A stretch of DNA of 64,000 nucleotides from Apostichopus japonicus (Eukaryota; Echinodermata; Holothuroidea; Aspidochirotida; Stichopodidae), in assembly GCF_037975245.1 (NCBI RefSeq), contig NC_092566.1, forward strand, positions 13,943,001-14,007,000, given 5' to 3'. How positions within the stretch are numbered: the stretch's first letter is position 1; each line of letters opens with the position of its first letter. The translations under genes and the position numbers were made by a program. This document shows, in pieces, positions 1 through 12,500 of the stretch. The notes below the pieces were generated by a model. That model saw only the letters and a program-made list of their open reading frames with translations. It did no database searches and had not been told where the DNA came from.

Positions 1-897
1 GGAGGGGGGATGGATGACGAAACACTTTTTCACCCAGCAATATAGGTCTTTATAATTAAGAGGAAGACTTTATGACTTAAAGAGGGTTTTAACTACAAAC
101 CACCTTTTATTACATCAGCTCAGTTCTTTTTTCTTGTCTAATGATGTAAAGCAGGCTAATTTAGATTATAACAGGGATTCAAGCATTTAAACCCTATTAG
201 ACCCACACAAGAGTGATCAATATTGATAAGACATAATTTACAGCACACTACATACATGGCTAGCTACAGCATCAACCTGCATGATCAATGCATTCGACAT
301 GCATGATATAAACTATACATGTATACAGGTGCTTATATACATGTGACTGCCAGACACATGGATCATCTATTAACATCCATTGTGTGCATCTGTTTGCCAG
401 CAATAAACCTAAGTACCAGTAACTTTACCAAACTATTATGAACACATCTCACAATATTCAATCAAATAAGTTTCAACAGCAATGTTCTACACAAAACTTT
501 AAACATCACAACCAGTAGTTTATACTGTAGACAAGAGGTAATTAGTGGATAACCACTACACCAGTACTAGGGAATAATGTAGTGTTCACATTTTCTGTAG
601 CAGAATTGAAGGCTCATAATTTTTTCTCTTTCAAAGGATTATGATTTCTATGTACAAAACATAAGTACTGTATATCTTTGCACTTGCATAGCATTTGTCT
701 TGATACTGGTTCACTTATTCCATGCTACAGCTTCATTCCTATATATACAAAGGCTAGGAACATCATTTATGAAAGTACAGTAGGCTGCACATCTAGGCTA
801 AATTGATGTTAGTATTGAAAGGAAACATTTTTATTCAAATCTGATGTGACTTTATTTAACATGAAGTAAAATATATGTTTGCTCAAGTGAGAAATTA
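1..897. other. No gene seen
   Basis: AT-rich sequence with no convincing ORF, splice-bounded exon or recognisable transposon. It precedes the 54-bp minisatellite. Confidence 0.5.
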
Positions 898-2278
898 CCC
901 TGAAACACAACTGGTCTGCATATAGTTGAGCCAAACTCAGAGGACCTCATCCTGAAAACACAACCAGTCTGCAAATAACTGAGTCAATGTTCAGTGTAAC
1001 TCATCCTGAAAACACAACTGGTCTGCATATAGCTGAGCCAAATCTTAGAGGACCTCATCCGGAAAACACAACTGGTCTGCATATAATAACTGAGCCAAAG
1101 CTTAGGGGACCTCATCCTGAAAACAACCGGTCTGCATATGTATTTAACTGAGCCAAATTCAGAGGAACTCATCCTGAGAAAAAAACTGGTCTGCATATAG
1201 CTGAGTCAAAGCTTAGGGGACCTCATCCTGAAAACACAACCAGTCTGCAAATAACTGAGTCAATGTTCAGTGTAACTCATCCTGAAAACACAACTGGTCT
1301 GCATATAGCTGAGCCAAAGCTTAGAGGACCTCATCCGGAAAACACAACTGGTCTGCATATAATAACTGAGCCAAAGCTTAGGGGACCTCATCCTGAAAAC
1401 AACCGGTCTGCATATGTATTTAACTGAGCCAAATTCAGAGGAACTCATCCTGAGAAAAAAACTGGTCTGCATATAGCTGAGTCAAAGCTTAGGGGACCTC
1501 ATCCTGAAAACACAACCAGTCTGCAAATAACTGAGTCAAAGTTCAGAGGACCTCATCCTAAAGACACAACTGGTCTGCATATATAGCTGAGCTAAAGCTC
1601 AGAGGACCTCATCCTGAAACCAACCGGTCTGCAACAAGCTGAGCCAAAGCTTAGAGGACCTCATCCTGAAAACACAACTGGTCTGCATATAGCTGAGCCA
1701 AAGTTCAGAGGACCTCATCCTGAAAACACAACTGGTCTGCATAAAGCAGAGCCAAAGATTAGGGGACCTCATCCTGAAAACACAACTGGTCTGCATATAG
1801 CTGAGCCAAAGCTACAGTAGAGGACCTCATCCTGAAAAACAACTGGTCTGCATATAGCTGAGCCAAAGCTTAGGGGACCTGATCCTGAGAACACAACTGG
1901 TCTGCATAAAGCAGAGCCAAAGATTAGGGGACCTCATCCTGAAAACACAATGGGTCTGCATATAGCTGCGCCAAAGCTTAGGGCACCTTATCCTGAAAAC
2001 ACAACTGGTCTGCATATTTATTTAACTGAGCCAAATTCAGAGGAACTCATCCTGAAACAAAACTGGTCTGCAAATAGCTGAGCAAAAGCTTAGAGGACCT
2101 CATCCTGAAAACACAACTGGTCTGCATATAGCTATTAAAGCCAAAGCTTAGATGACCTCATCCTGAAAACACAACTGGTCTGCAAATTGCTGAGCCAAAG
2201 CTTAGAGGACCTCATCTTGAAACAAAACTGGTCTGCAAATTGCTGAGCCAAAGCTTAGAGGACCTCATCCTGAACTGA
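898..2278. repeat. 54-bp minisatellite, about 25 copies
   Basis: The unit is about 54 bp and contains the recurring words ctggtctgcatatagctgag and gaggacctcatcctgaaaac. Copies vary by a few substitutions and short indels. A higher-order duplication is visible: the block from about 984 to 1196 recurs almost exactly at 1260 to 1472, a shift of 276 bp or about five units. Because 54 is a multiple of three, the array gives repetitive open frames on the minus strand (MQTSCVFRMRS...), which I do not regard as genes. Confidence 0.95.
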
Positions 2279-2281
2279 AAC

Positions 2282-2760
2282 CAAAGGTATCCCTAGTAGC
2301 CATCTTAAAGATCAGTAAAATGGCAAGTTTTCCGGTTTCTTACAGTACAGTACTGTAGGTGTTACCTAGTGGCCATCTTAATGATCAGTAACGTGGCAAT
2401 TTTCAGGTGTCGTGCACTAGCTGTTACCTACTTAGCCATCTTAATGATCAGTATAATGGCAATTTTCAGGTGTCTTACAGTAGACCCTGTGTTACCTACA
2501 GTAGTAGCCATCATAATGATCAGTAAAGTGGCAATTTTCAGGTGTCGTACAGTACATGTTACCTACGTAGCCATCTTAATGATCAGTAAAGTGGCAATTT
2601 TCAGGTCTCTTACAGTAGACCCTATGTTACCTAGTAGCCATCTTCATGAGAAGTAAAGTGGCAATTTTCAAGTGTCGTACAGTAATGTACATGTTACCTA
2701 GTGGCCATCTTAATGATCAGTAAAGTGGCAATTTTCAGGTGTCGTACGGTACGTGGTACA
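2282..2760. repeat. Minisatellite, ~65-70 bp unit, about 7 copies
   Basis: Units share gttacctagtagccatctt, aatgatcagtaaagtggcaa and ttttcaggtgtc, with spacers rich in gtacagtac. The array starts right after the 54-bp array, but the two units are unrelated. The plus-strand open frame here (MAILMISNVAIF...) comes from the repeat. Confidence 0.9.
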
Positions 2761-3189
2761 CAAATTCGGCTTTAATAGCACAGTTATTTCAAACAGAATC
2801 CCTGAATAGGATTTTGAAAGATATTTTGATTGCAGATGATTTAAATTGTAGGTCTGCTGTACAGGATTAATATTAGACCTGATGATGGCCTGCTACAGTA
2901 CAGTACTTACCCGATTAGTTTCTTGCGCAACTTCACAGTGGTTGTCTTATTCAAATGGTCCATGTTGTTCGTGACTCGCTGTAAACCTTTACTATCCAAC
3001 GAGGAGTTAGCTCGAGTGGAGTAGAGTGAAGAACTAGTTTTCCTGAAAAACTAAATAAATGCAGAACGAAAAATACAAAGACCGATTAATATGAATTATG
3101 CAGAAATAACTTACTATCAAGATTTAAAATGCAATTTTGGACAAAGTTCTCTGTATTCTACATTTATTGGGAGATACAGTGACCTGAGA

Positions 3190-3283
3190 GATCCAGGTAT
3201 TCCAGAAGAACAGGGAGAGCCTGGCACCCCAGGTCAACCAGGGTGTGATGATTTGAAGGGAGATAAGGGAGCTGTGGGTCCAG
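3190..3283 (+). pseudogene. Decayed collagen-like Gly-X-Y exon fragment
   Basis: The plus-strand frame reads DPGIPEEQGEPGTPGQPG, then CDDLKGDKGAVGP. This is a collagen triple-helix register of about ten triplets in which two expected glycines are Glu and Asp. Each fits one G-to-A change (GGA to GAA, GGT to GAT). The frame leaves the register after GP and no clear donor follows. It could be an orphaned exon from a fibrillar or type IV collagen gene, or a diverged real exon of a gene whose other exons lie elsewhere. No other collagen exon was found in the window. Confidence 0.5.
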
Positions 3284-3379
3284 TACTGTACCCACAAAGA
3301 GTTTCACTCATAAAACTATCATTTACAATTATTTCCATGCAAGGCTTACAGCAGGAACAAATTATTTACCACTGAATTT

Positions 3380-4300
3380 TCTGATTAAAATCAGCCAATC
3401 ATTTCAAATGTCAATGTTTTAATTTGCAACTTACTGTACAGTAGCTGCACAGAGCATGCTATATTTCAAAGTAGATAGAATCGTTATTCTATAGGTAAAT
3501 GATTGTGCATTTGTGGTGTAGTTACTCCAGGACATCTATATTTAAATTGAATCATGCATTATAAGATAGCCACTTTACATAAACAAATAACATGTGCAAG
3601 CAATGTATAAAATGATTTTACTGTACATGTTCTGTGCACCATCATTGTTTCACGACATGTATGTTATTGACATACAGTACCACATGTATGTATACAGCGA
3701 TACAGTAGCAATGACAGAAGCGTCTGCTTAAGTAGTGAAAATTGGTTGTCTTGTGCAAACAAAGCAGAGTACAGATGACTCTTATGTATATGGTTTTTGA
3801 AGTAGTGAACTGTACATGTATGGTAAAAATGTAGAAATCCAAGAAATATACTCTCTGTACTGGTCTCCTAGCTGTTGTAACATGGTCATTACAATACCCT
3901 TAGGTACAGTAGGTCCCTCATAGAGGTCTGGGTCATCACCAGGTTGAGAGGGTACAGTAACACTTGGCCTAGTACTCCTACAATTCACAAATTTGTCCAA
4001 TTTGGATTAAAGAGAGGTTTGGTTCATTGAGCTCGAGCACCTTCAAACACTCTATTTACTGTAGGACTAACCATTCCAAATTTACTTTAGCCTTTCATAT
4101 TAAATACTAGTGTAATGCTACAACTATTAATTGATACGTGGTGAAGGTAAATCATTTTATTTTGTCTATTCTATCACAGGAACTAATTGGCAATTGCAAA
4201 TCCACTCACAATATTGTGTGTGGCACCATGCAGCTGACCGAACAAGTTAAATGGGAGATACAATATTGCAGGTTTCTGTTTCTGCTAGGTACTCGTTAAA
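3380..4300. other. No gene seen
   Basis: AT-rich spacer between the collagen-like fragment and the LINE remnant. Only short chance ORFs are present. Confidence 0.4.
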
Positions 4301-5222
4301 AACCCCTCTGGGGTATCACAACGAGGATGTTGGTGCGCAGCGCAGCAGTGCTAATAACAATGCGTGGGCAATCTTGTCTTAAACACCTTAACCGCCAAGG
4401 ATTGTGTATTCCAGTCTTTTATAGTCCTAGGATAGAAACTATACTGAAAAGCATGATTATGTGGAATTTGTGTATAGCAGTCAGGCCTCCCTGGTTTCAA
4501 GAAGGGATTAGTCTCGTTTGGGACTGCAACTAGGCCATTAATAATTTGGTAAAAGAGCATAAGTCTGGCCCTTTTCCTTCTTTCTATGAGGGGTTCCCAT
4601 TTCAAAGTCTTCAGGATCTCAGTGATGCTGGATTGCCTACTGAAATCACGAGTTACAAAACGTGCTGCCTTCCTTTGAATTTTTTTCTACTTTATCTTGG
4701 GCTGAGACCTTATAAGGGTCACAAATCTGAGCTGCATATTCAAGAGTAGAACGACACATAGACATATAAGCCAATTGACATAATTCTGGTGGGCAAGAGC
4801 GCCAATTCCTATTAAGGAAGCCAAGGGTTCTGCTGGTCCTAGAGCAAATCCTATCAATATGTGTAGAGAAAGATAAATTGTCACTAAACAGGATACCAAG
4901 ATAAGGTTGCGAAGTGACGCACTCCAATATTTGATTGTATACAGTATAGAGTAAAATAACACAGATTTTGCCCTGCTACGCTTTATAGACATCATGAAGC
5001 ATTTAGAGGGATTGAATTTCATGTCCCAAAGCTTAGGATTCAAGAGCCTTCAGATCTTTCTGGAGGATGAGATGGTCGTCAAATGAGTGAATAGGCCTAT
5101 ACAGCAAAGCATCATCCGCAAATAAACGAAGCTGCGATTTAATGTGATAAGTAATGTCGTTTATATAGCATAAGAACAGAACTGGGCCAATACAGGTGCC
5201 TTGTGGAACACCTGAGAGAACA
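4300..5222 (-). mobile_element. 5'-truncated non-LTR retrotransposon (LINE) with broken reverse transcriptase
   Basis: Read on the minus strand from about 5220, frames give LSGVPQGTCIGPVLF, then FADDALLYRP (the catalytic F/YADD box), then MKFNPSKC. Next come FSTHIDRICSRTSRTLGFLNR, LAYMSMCRSTLEYAAQICDP, KWEPLIERRKRARLMLFYQ and YPRTIKDWN. This is the C-terminal half of a jockey/CR1/Rex1-type reverse transcriptase, up to its thumb and C-terminal tail. At least one in-frame stop follows DLKALES, and several frameshifts separate the pieces, so it is dead. The RT palm N-terminus and the endonuclease are absent, as usual for 5'-truncated LINE insertions. The coding part ends near 4351. The 3' tail with ctctggggtatcacaacg lies near 4310. 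The exact clade is not determined. Confidence 0.88.
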
Positions 5223-6057
5223 GGAGATTAATTTGCATACTACCAACAAATGTGTATTAACCATACAGATTGTGATACGAACGTACAATTTCCTACCGAT
5301 TCATTGAGATTTTGATCGCCAGTTAACCTCAAGTTTTAAGAAGGCCTAACAGTAACATTAGTTGTACAGTAACAAGCGCGTGGATGGAACCCGTGAAGCT
5401 ACTGCATGCCTATGATCCAACCAAACCAAATGCGTCCTTCTACAGTTAATGAGATCATACAGCATGAAACATCAGAGAAAACCTGTTTTACAATAATACT
5501 TACAGTTCCCCCATACAACGGTGGCACCTTTTCCCATCGAAGTAAACAATGTAGGTAACCTTCGGGTTCTGTGGTTGCTTGTCCGTCCACAGCTAGTACT
5601 AGTCAAGCAGTAATTTTGACTTATTGCACAATCAGTACTATGAGAAACTGTGCGAAGTATAGTCAAGGTTTACACATCCGTACAATACTTCATCTTTCAT
5701 TTACATACGCATGTGGTGAATATTCCATGAAATGTAAAATATTCCAAACGACACATGTCAACCTCGGCTAAGCTCACCTTTGAAAACAACCAAAATCTCA
5801 TTGCCATTGTGCATTGAGTGCATTACGTGCCTACCAAAACTATGTAGTGGCGCACTTAAACAATTCAGCCGGGAGGTTACATTCAGTCGGAGAAACTTTG
5901 ACCACTGTTACGAATGTAGTACACCCCATTCCAATCTCACACAACCCTACATTAAAAAGCTGGACCTACTTATAGACTGAATTTGCCTCAGAGTTAATGC
6001 ACCGTTTCACGTCTAAAATGTCATTTTCCTATTGACAGATTGAGGACTCCCAGAACC
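5223..6057. other. No gene seen
   Basis: Unique-looking AT-rich sequence. None of its short ORFs resembles a known family or has splice context. Confidence 0.4.
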
Positions 6058-6694
6058 AGTGGCGGTGCCTAAAGGGGCATGGATATTCCCCGCCCCAATC
6101 ATGATGCTGCGGTAAAAATGACTCTCCTACACTAAATTTCCTACATTTTGGCAATACAATATAGGCTAACAATATATGCTCCCCCTTCCAAGGGCTTCAT
6201 CTCATGGTATAGTGCCCTAGCTGAGATACATTCCAGAGAAATTCAAATTCATATTTCTGAGAAGTATTTTTTGCGCTCCAAAGTTTGTACAATTAAAGGC
6301 TTATGCAATCCCAGCCAATAACATTGTATACAATTGTAATGATAAAGCGTTGTTAATTGCTGCTCTTAGCGCGGCTTTCGAAACGTTGCTCAGCGAGGCA
6401 TGCAGTCGGTCGCAAAAATCCAAGTGGTTGTTGAAATCTATCGACATTCGATACTCTTAAAACTTGACATTGAAGTTTTGTCACAAGTGTCCATCAATTT
6501 GGTTCACCGATGAAGCGTGGGGACGGGAAGGGTGCAAGACTAGTTTTCCATTGCACCTAAAGTTTCCTGTGACGTGTACATTATATAGGTGCGATTTTGA
6601 ACTTCCGAAATGTCCCACCCCCCCCACCAACGTTTTCTTTGCTCCCCATGCACTTGCCCCCAAGTTTGAATTTCTAGTCACACCACTTCCCAAA
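6058..6694. mobile_element. Possible degraded hAT-type element
   Basis: The left side starts cagtggcggtgcctaaa, typical of hAT termini. The right side, read in reverse, is aagtggtgtgactagaaatt followed by a G-rich stretch. The flanking 8-mers (cccagaac and cccaaagg) match at only five positions, so the boundaries are uncertain. Confidence 0.35.
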
Positions 6695-7013
6695 GGGCCT
6701 CTTCATTTGCAATATCGACGATCAATACTAGCCAAGGCAACTAAATTAAGAATTCCTTCATCCACCGGCATAAAAGTTCAGCCGCTTCCTAAATCAGTCG
6801 GGGATAATATGGACACCCTCCGCTGCCCCTTCAACCACGAAATACTGCGCATGCCACCATACGAACATTAAGATAAAATAGTCCAAATTTTAAACATCCC
6901 ACCTCGTTCACCTCTATAAACTAAAAATCGTCTGGGGAAGATCCCAAAGTCCTCCCGGTTTTCTGCCCCGCCATTTTTGATGTATTCCTTTTCAAAGTTT
7001 CTTCACCCGATAT

Positions 7014-8038
7014 CATAGGCGTACGAGGCGGGGGGGGGGGGCAGGGGGCAGACTGCAGACTCCCCCCCCCAAATTTCCTAGAGGACAAGAAATTCGGGCA
7101 AAAGTCCTGAAAAATTCGGGCAGCCTAAGAGGAGAAAAAAATATATATATAAATATGTAGTAGCTTGCCCGAATCTTTTTCATATTTTTGCCCGAAAATT
7201 CCGTGGAGAGCGTTCTGTGTTATTTGTTTTGTGACATTAATATTAATATAGGCCTAATGATTTTCTTTATTTAGCATCATGATGCCCGAATATTTCCGTG
7301 TAACACCACCGTAAGCGCAGCTCATCTGGGCTACCACGCTTTTTGCACTATCGCCCAAAATTATTAACAGGGAACGCCGCTCACACTCGTGGTGACAAGC
7401 ATGCATGGAGATTAGCAGTCTCTGAAGTGAAAAAACTGCAGTAAACATTTTTCTAACTAGTCAACTGTATACCTGGATATCCCAGACATGAGTGTATATA
7501 AGAAACATTTTCTATTTCTTGGATGGTGGGGGGGGGGGGGGGAGTGCCTACAAGCCTAAAAGTACAGGTTTATCATATTCTTTGTCATTTTTTATACTTT
7601 TTTTTGTGAGACAAATTGCAGTCTCACCCGACACAGTGACATTTTCCCGCCTACAATGTATGAACAATGTATGTTTTTCTGGGGGTAGCTGAGTACTGTG
7701 TTAAAATAATATATACCGTAACTAAATAGGAGTTAAAAAATATACTGTCCTAGTTTTCCCCGTCAAAGTGATGTTACCATTTTTTCTTCTTCTAATTTAC
7801 CAAATTTTTGGGGAAGTGTAAATTTCTAAACGTGAGATTATAAAATAAAGAATGTTTAGATGCAACTTGCAAGGCCTCAGAAGTGCCATTTCCGGCAATC
7901 TGAGAGGCATATTTTGCCAAAAAATTCTTGTACGCTACGCGCCAACCGATGGTGGCGCTCCGCTTAGATAGTGTCACGGGAAATTTCGGGCACAAAAGTT
8001 TCTGCCCCCCCAAACCGAAATGGTCCCGTACGCCTATG
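7014..8038. mobile_element. Non-autonomous hAT element, 1025 bp, perfect 8-bp TSD
   Basis: The left terminus cataggcgtacgaggc and the inverted right terminus cataggcgtacgggac are followed by G-run and C-run stretches. The element is flanked by identical 8-bp duplications cccgatat (7006-7013 and 8039-8046), the TSD length of hAT elements. No transposase frame is visible inside. A stretch near 7925-7975 (tacgctacgcgccaaccg... gctccgcttagatagtgtc) is shared with the hAT element at 47746-48125. Confidence 0.9.
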
Positions 8039-8046
8039 CCCGATAT

Positions 8047-9010
8047 CGTCAGTTTCAAATACATTTTGGCTTTTCTTTTCATTGTTTCATTAAATTGCAG
8101 TGGTGCTCTGGCACTAGCGTGAATAAAAGTTATATGATATATGTTAAATTAGGTGTTCATCACTGTTCCCACGGAACTCCACGATCGTCTAAACACACTC
8201 ACTGCTCATAGGAACATCGTAAACAAAACCGACATGGAGCAAGTCTACGCCAGCTGAAGCTTTACTTAGTTGCTAGGTGACAAGAGGGTCAGTAGTGTAC
8301 ATGTGTACGCTTCACTATTATGTGAGCAGAGACAACATAACAAACAACTGCAATTCTTTAGTAGTTACAATTGTGAACGTCCGACCAAAAAATTGTTGTT
8401 AGCGTGAGAGAATACACCATATGGGTTACACATTTGCTGACCAAGCCCAATGTTAACCTATAAAACTTCCTCAGGTACTGTTAACAGTTTTAATTTTTGC
8501 AAGCGTACTTGGATTGGAGAAAGGCGTACTAAGAGTAAGATTCGAGCATATTGAAATGTTACTTGTTAGTCTAGCCTAGCAAGTAGAATTGCAATACATG
8601 CCTAAAATGCCAGTTTTAGGCTTAGGCTAGATCTACTACTCTAGGTCCAACGTAGGCCTAGGCTAGGAATTAGCGTAACTTACTCCTAGGCAGCAGTATC
8701 CAACTTGGTGAAAAGCCTGGTGCGGCACTAGGCCTGTCCCCAGATAAAACTAGGCCTACCCTAGTGTACATTAGCGGGTGAGGAAAATCAAGGAACCTGG
8801 TTAGTACGGTAGGCGTATATGAGAAACTTTGAATTCTGTTTTATTTTACTTAGTTCGAACTCTTAGTGAATTAGGTGTGATGGTATGAATTTACCGTTTA
8901 CTTCCATACTACTATAGGTAGGGTACAAATATATACAATCCTTATCGCGAGCCAAATATTAAATTGTTAGCCTAGGGTCAACAAAAATTTCTTATACTTA
9001 TAATTTCTTA
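8047..9010. other. Upstream region of CFAP96, no coding exon seen
   Basis: This stretch contains many short taggcctaggctag-like palindromic words around 8630-8760. A non-coding first exon and promoter of CFAP96 probably lie here or just downstream, but I cannot place a transcription start. Confidence 0.35.
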
Positions 9011-9014
9011 TACC

Positions 9015-9310
9015 GGTGCTGTGGCTGAGTGGATAAAGGTGGTAGCATTTGAAGCAACGCTTAGCAATCGGGAGGGTCCAGGCTATAGATAGCGGGCCGG
9101 GTCATACTAAGATGGGTGTTTCATCCAAGAGCAATCTATGGTTTTCCCATCATAAATGACTTTCTAAGTTGAAAAGAATTCAAATTTGAGTTAAAATGTT
9201 GAATTGGAAGCCACCCGACGTTTAAGTTGTAATCCATTAGCCCTTGCCGGTTTCTCCCACATTTGTGGTCACTTGAGCGTCGTAAAAATAACTGCTGATA
9301 ATTATGATTA
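9015..9310 (+). mobile_element. tRNA-derived SINE
   Basis: The head ggtgctgtggctgagtgg contains a good polymerase III A box (tggctgagtgg); the B box is degraded. The body ends with ttgagcgtcgtaaaaataac. A related, more diverged copy lies in CFAP96 intron 4 (11690-11990). 3'-half fragments are seen at about 35855-35930 (minus) and 37110-37160 (plus). It lies just upstream of the CFAP96 start codon region. Confidence 0.65.
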
Positions 9311-9528
9311 CTATATTATATATAAAGCTGAAAATGTAATTTTAGCTTTTGTTCTACTTACAGATAAATTTCTACGCTAACATCAGTGGACGTTCATTAC
9401 AATGAAAAGAGTGCCTGGATAATTACTTTGTGAGACCAGAACCTCAGAGAAATTACAATAAAAAAATTAACATTTTTAAATAACTATAATTAGGATTCTA
9501 CAAGAAAAGTGTTTGCAACATTACTACA

Positions 9529-12500
9529 ATGTCAACTGACAAAGGAGGCAAGAATGACATGGAGAGGATTGGACTCTTCCAAGAAATGGGCTATGTGACT
9601 ATTGGAGACAAGTACACCACCCCAGGAAGCAGTAAGTGTTTTTTACCCTGCCTCTATGTTGAATGGCACTATATGTTAAATAGTGTATATACCCTACTGT
9701 AAGTACTAAATTTATGTACACCCTTGAGTAAGACTATAAGATAGCTAATCCAGTTTGCCATTAATATGCATTGGAAGTGTAAGTCAACATGAGTCATTTA
9801 GCATACTCTGAACCTCTATAAGCATATTAAAACAAACATGTTATCACACAGAGGAATGGTTTTGAAAATCGTTGAGATGCCCATTGAAACAAGATACAAT
9901 TCCTATCAGTGCACAAACTATTCCTTAACTTTGCAAGTTTTTTATTTTTTTTTGTATGCGCTATGCAATAGAATTCATTCTGACTAGTGTCCACCATGGT
10001 CATGATTGGGTTCAAGTAATTCTTACTCTATTCATGGTTTTACAATCTGAAGCATTGAAAGAGTTTAACAGTTGACCTGAAGTTTGACAGAAGTACTGTA
10101 TGTTGTATTCATGATTTTCTGATATTCTTCTTATTTCTTGGATATTTTCATTACATTATAACTGGGCATGATAATTTGTACACAAAAAAGTTTAATTACA
10201 GGAGCATAGTGGACAGTGGGTTATTATAACTTTTTTTGTTGTTGATGTGTCTAGTTTCATTGTCTTTTGCTTGTCTCAGAGCCTTTCAATGAATCAGCCC
10301 ATAAAGCAAAGCAGATGCTCCCAGGTGGGAGTAAAACCATCACTGCTCTACAAGGAGGATATTTTGATGAAAAATTTGCTCGTGTCATGGAAGGAGAAGC
10401 GTACACTGATCCTGTTAAGAGGAGAAGACAAGAAAGACTGAAAGGATCAAAGAAAAACATTGGGACAGCTTTCTTGCCAAGTAGTGGAGACAAGAAACCG
10501 TAAGTAAAAGCAATTGATATCTTATAACCGGGTATAGAATAGCTTTTCAAATTACTTTGGAATTTTCTTGAATACCAGTGCCTTTGGTCATGACTGACAG
10601 ATCCTAAAAGCCAGTTACACCACCGTGTACAGCTAAGATAAACATGATGAGAGAAACATATTTACTGTTTACTTCCTAATAATGTCACTCAATTTTAATG
10701 AGTCAAAATCATCAAAATAGCTATATAATTAAATAGGCTACTCTTTCTTGTGTTCTTTTTTTATTGTGTTGCTGTTATTTTGAATGCAGTTCCGGTCTCG
10801 GTAACCACTATGGCACGATAGGAGGCCCTGTAGGGGCATTCAGTCCAGCCAGCAGACCGGGTAAAGGTTACAAATCACCTGGACGAAATGTCATCACCAA
10901 TCCATCAAAGAAAGGAACGGGTTACGGGTAAGATAGCTGGCTGTTTGTTAATTTATAAAGAATTCAGTTTGATAGATTGGAAGTTATAGCCAGAAAAGCT
11001 GTATCTACAGTGTTAGTGATATAGTTGAAAATTGATAACTGCATACCTACACTTGACATTATTAGGGTATATTAGAACTGTCAACCTTTTTCAGTTGAAA
11101 CAGTGCCTGGGTAATACAGAAGTGATATTTGGCAGCATCCTTCAATTCCCTACTGTTATATTAATGGGACATGGCTTTAATTACCTTAAGACAATAAATT
11201 TGACGTTCATTTTACATACTCAAGAGCTCTTTTCTGAATTGAATTAAGTAAATTGATTTTACAAGTCACTGCTATGCAATTTGTTGACACTATTAGGTTC
11301 TATTAAAACTGCTGATCTTATCAGCTGATACAGCGCCTAGGTAATAGTAACATTCGGCAGTGTCCTTCAATTCCCTAATGTTTATATTTATGGGAGATGG
11401 CTGTAATTACAATCAGACAATAATTTTGACTTTCATTTAACATACTCAATAGCTCCTCTTTCTCTGACTTGAATCAAGTGAGTTGATTTGCAAGTCACTG
11501 TGTATTTGTTGAATTGAATTCTTCTTACATCAGTGGGAAGTAATATTGTCTAACCTTTTCTTCATCTCTTACAGGTATCCTAATTTATTGATAGGAAAGC
11601 AGTATACTTATTCAACAAACCCATATGACAAAGGAAAGGAATTAAGAAGGGTGAGTGTTTCATTTTGTTTTTGTTTCACTTCATTGGAGTGCTATGGCTG
11701 ATTGGTAGCACTAGAAACAATGAAGCCTAGCATCTGGGAGTTTGTGGATAATATCCCTTCCTGGCCAAAGTAAGGTGGGTTTTCTGTCTAGGAGAAAATC
11801 ACGGTTTTCCCATTTCGAAATGGTCTTCCAAATTGTAAAAACATCCAAACTGAGCTTAAACTGCTAAATTGGATAACAAGCTGATGTGAAGTGTAAGAAA
11901 TATTCCATTTGGATTCTCCGACATGCACATCTAGATGCGCACAGGTCCTAAAATAACTGTAGTCCCAGACGGATTATTATTAATATTAATATTATCATTA
12001 ATATAAAAGTATAATAAAAATAACTGGTTTCTAGGCTGATTATTATTGTCTGCAGATTCAATACACTGGTCTGTATGAACTATTTACAGTGTATGTAGAA
12101 TAGATTAGGGTTTGATGATGAGAAAGATTATAAAGTAAACATGTATGTAAACCTTGTTTGAAATGTTTCACAGGAAACTAATTGATTTTAAAATTGACAG
12201 ACTAGATGGCTATCATCATTTATTTTATCTTTTCAATCTTCTCCTCTTATCCCTGATTTAGAAAGAGCATCAGGCCAGTCGGAGTGCTATGAAAGGAGGT
12301 GCTTTTAAGCTAAATATGCATCCACGATCATATTTCGATTCAAATCCATACTACGCTGACAAATCTCTTCCGCCAATCAAGAGAAATGCTAGTCCAAAAC
12401 GAGATGTCAAACCTTTCAGACCAAGTCATCCAGCTAAGATTGTGAGTATTCTTGCATATCTATGTTGAGATTTTTGTAATACAGTAGTTTGTTTGTTAAA

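Noticed and set aside
984-2015. Minus-strand MQTSCVFRMRS ORFs as a gene family
   Set aside because: The ORFs follow the 54-bp tandem unit, and codon-like order comes only from the unit length being a multiple of three.
6464-6871. 135-codon plus-strand ORF
   Set aside because: It spans a C-run and a hAT-like terminus, no family resemblance is seen, and the frame continues through transposon-like sequence.
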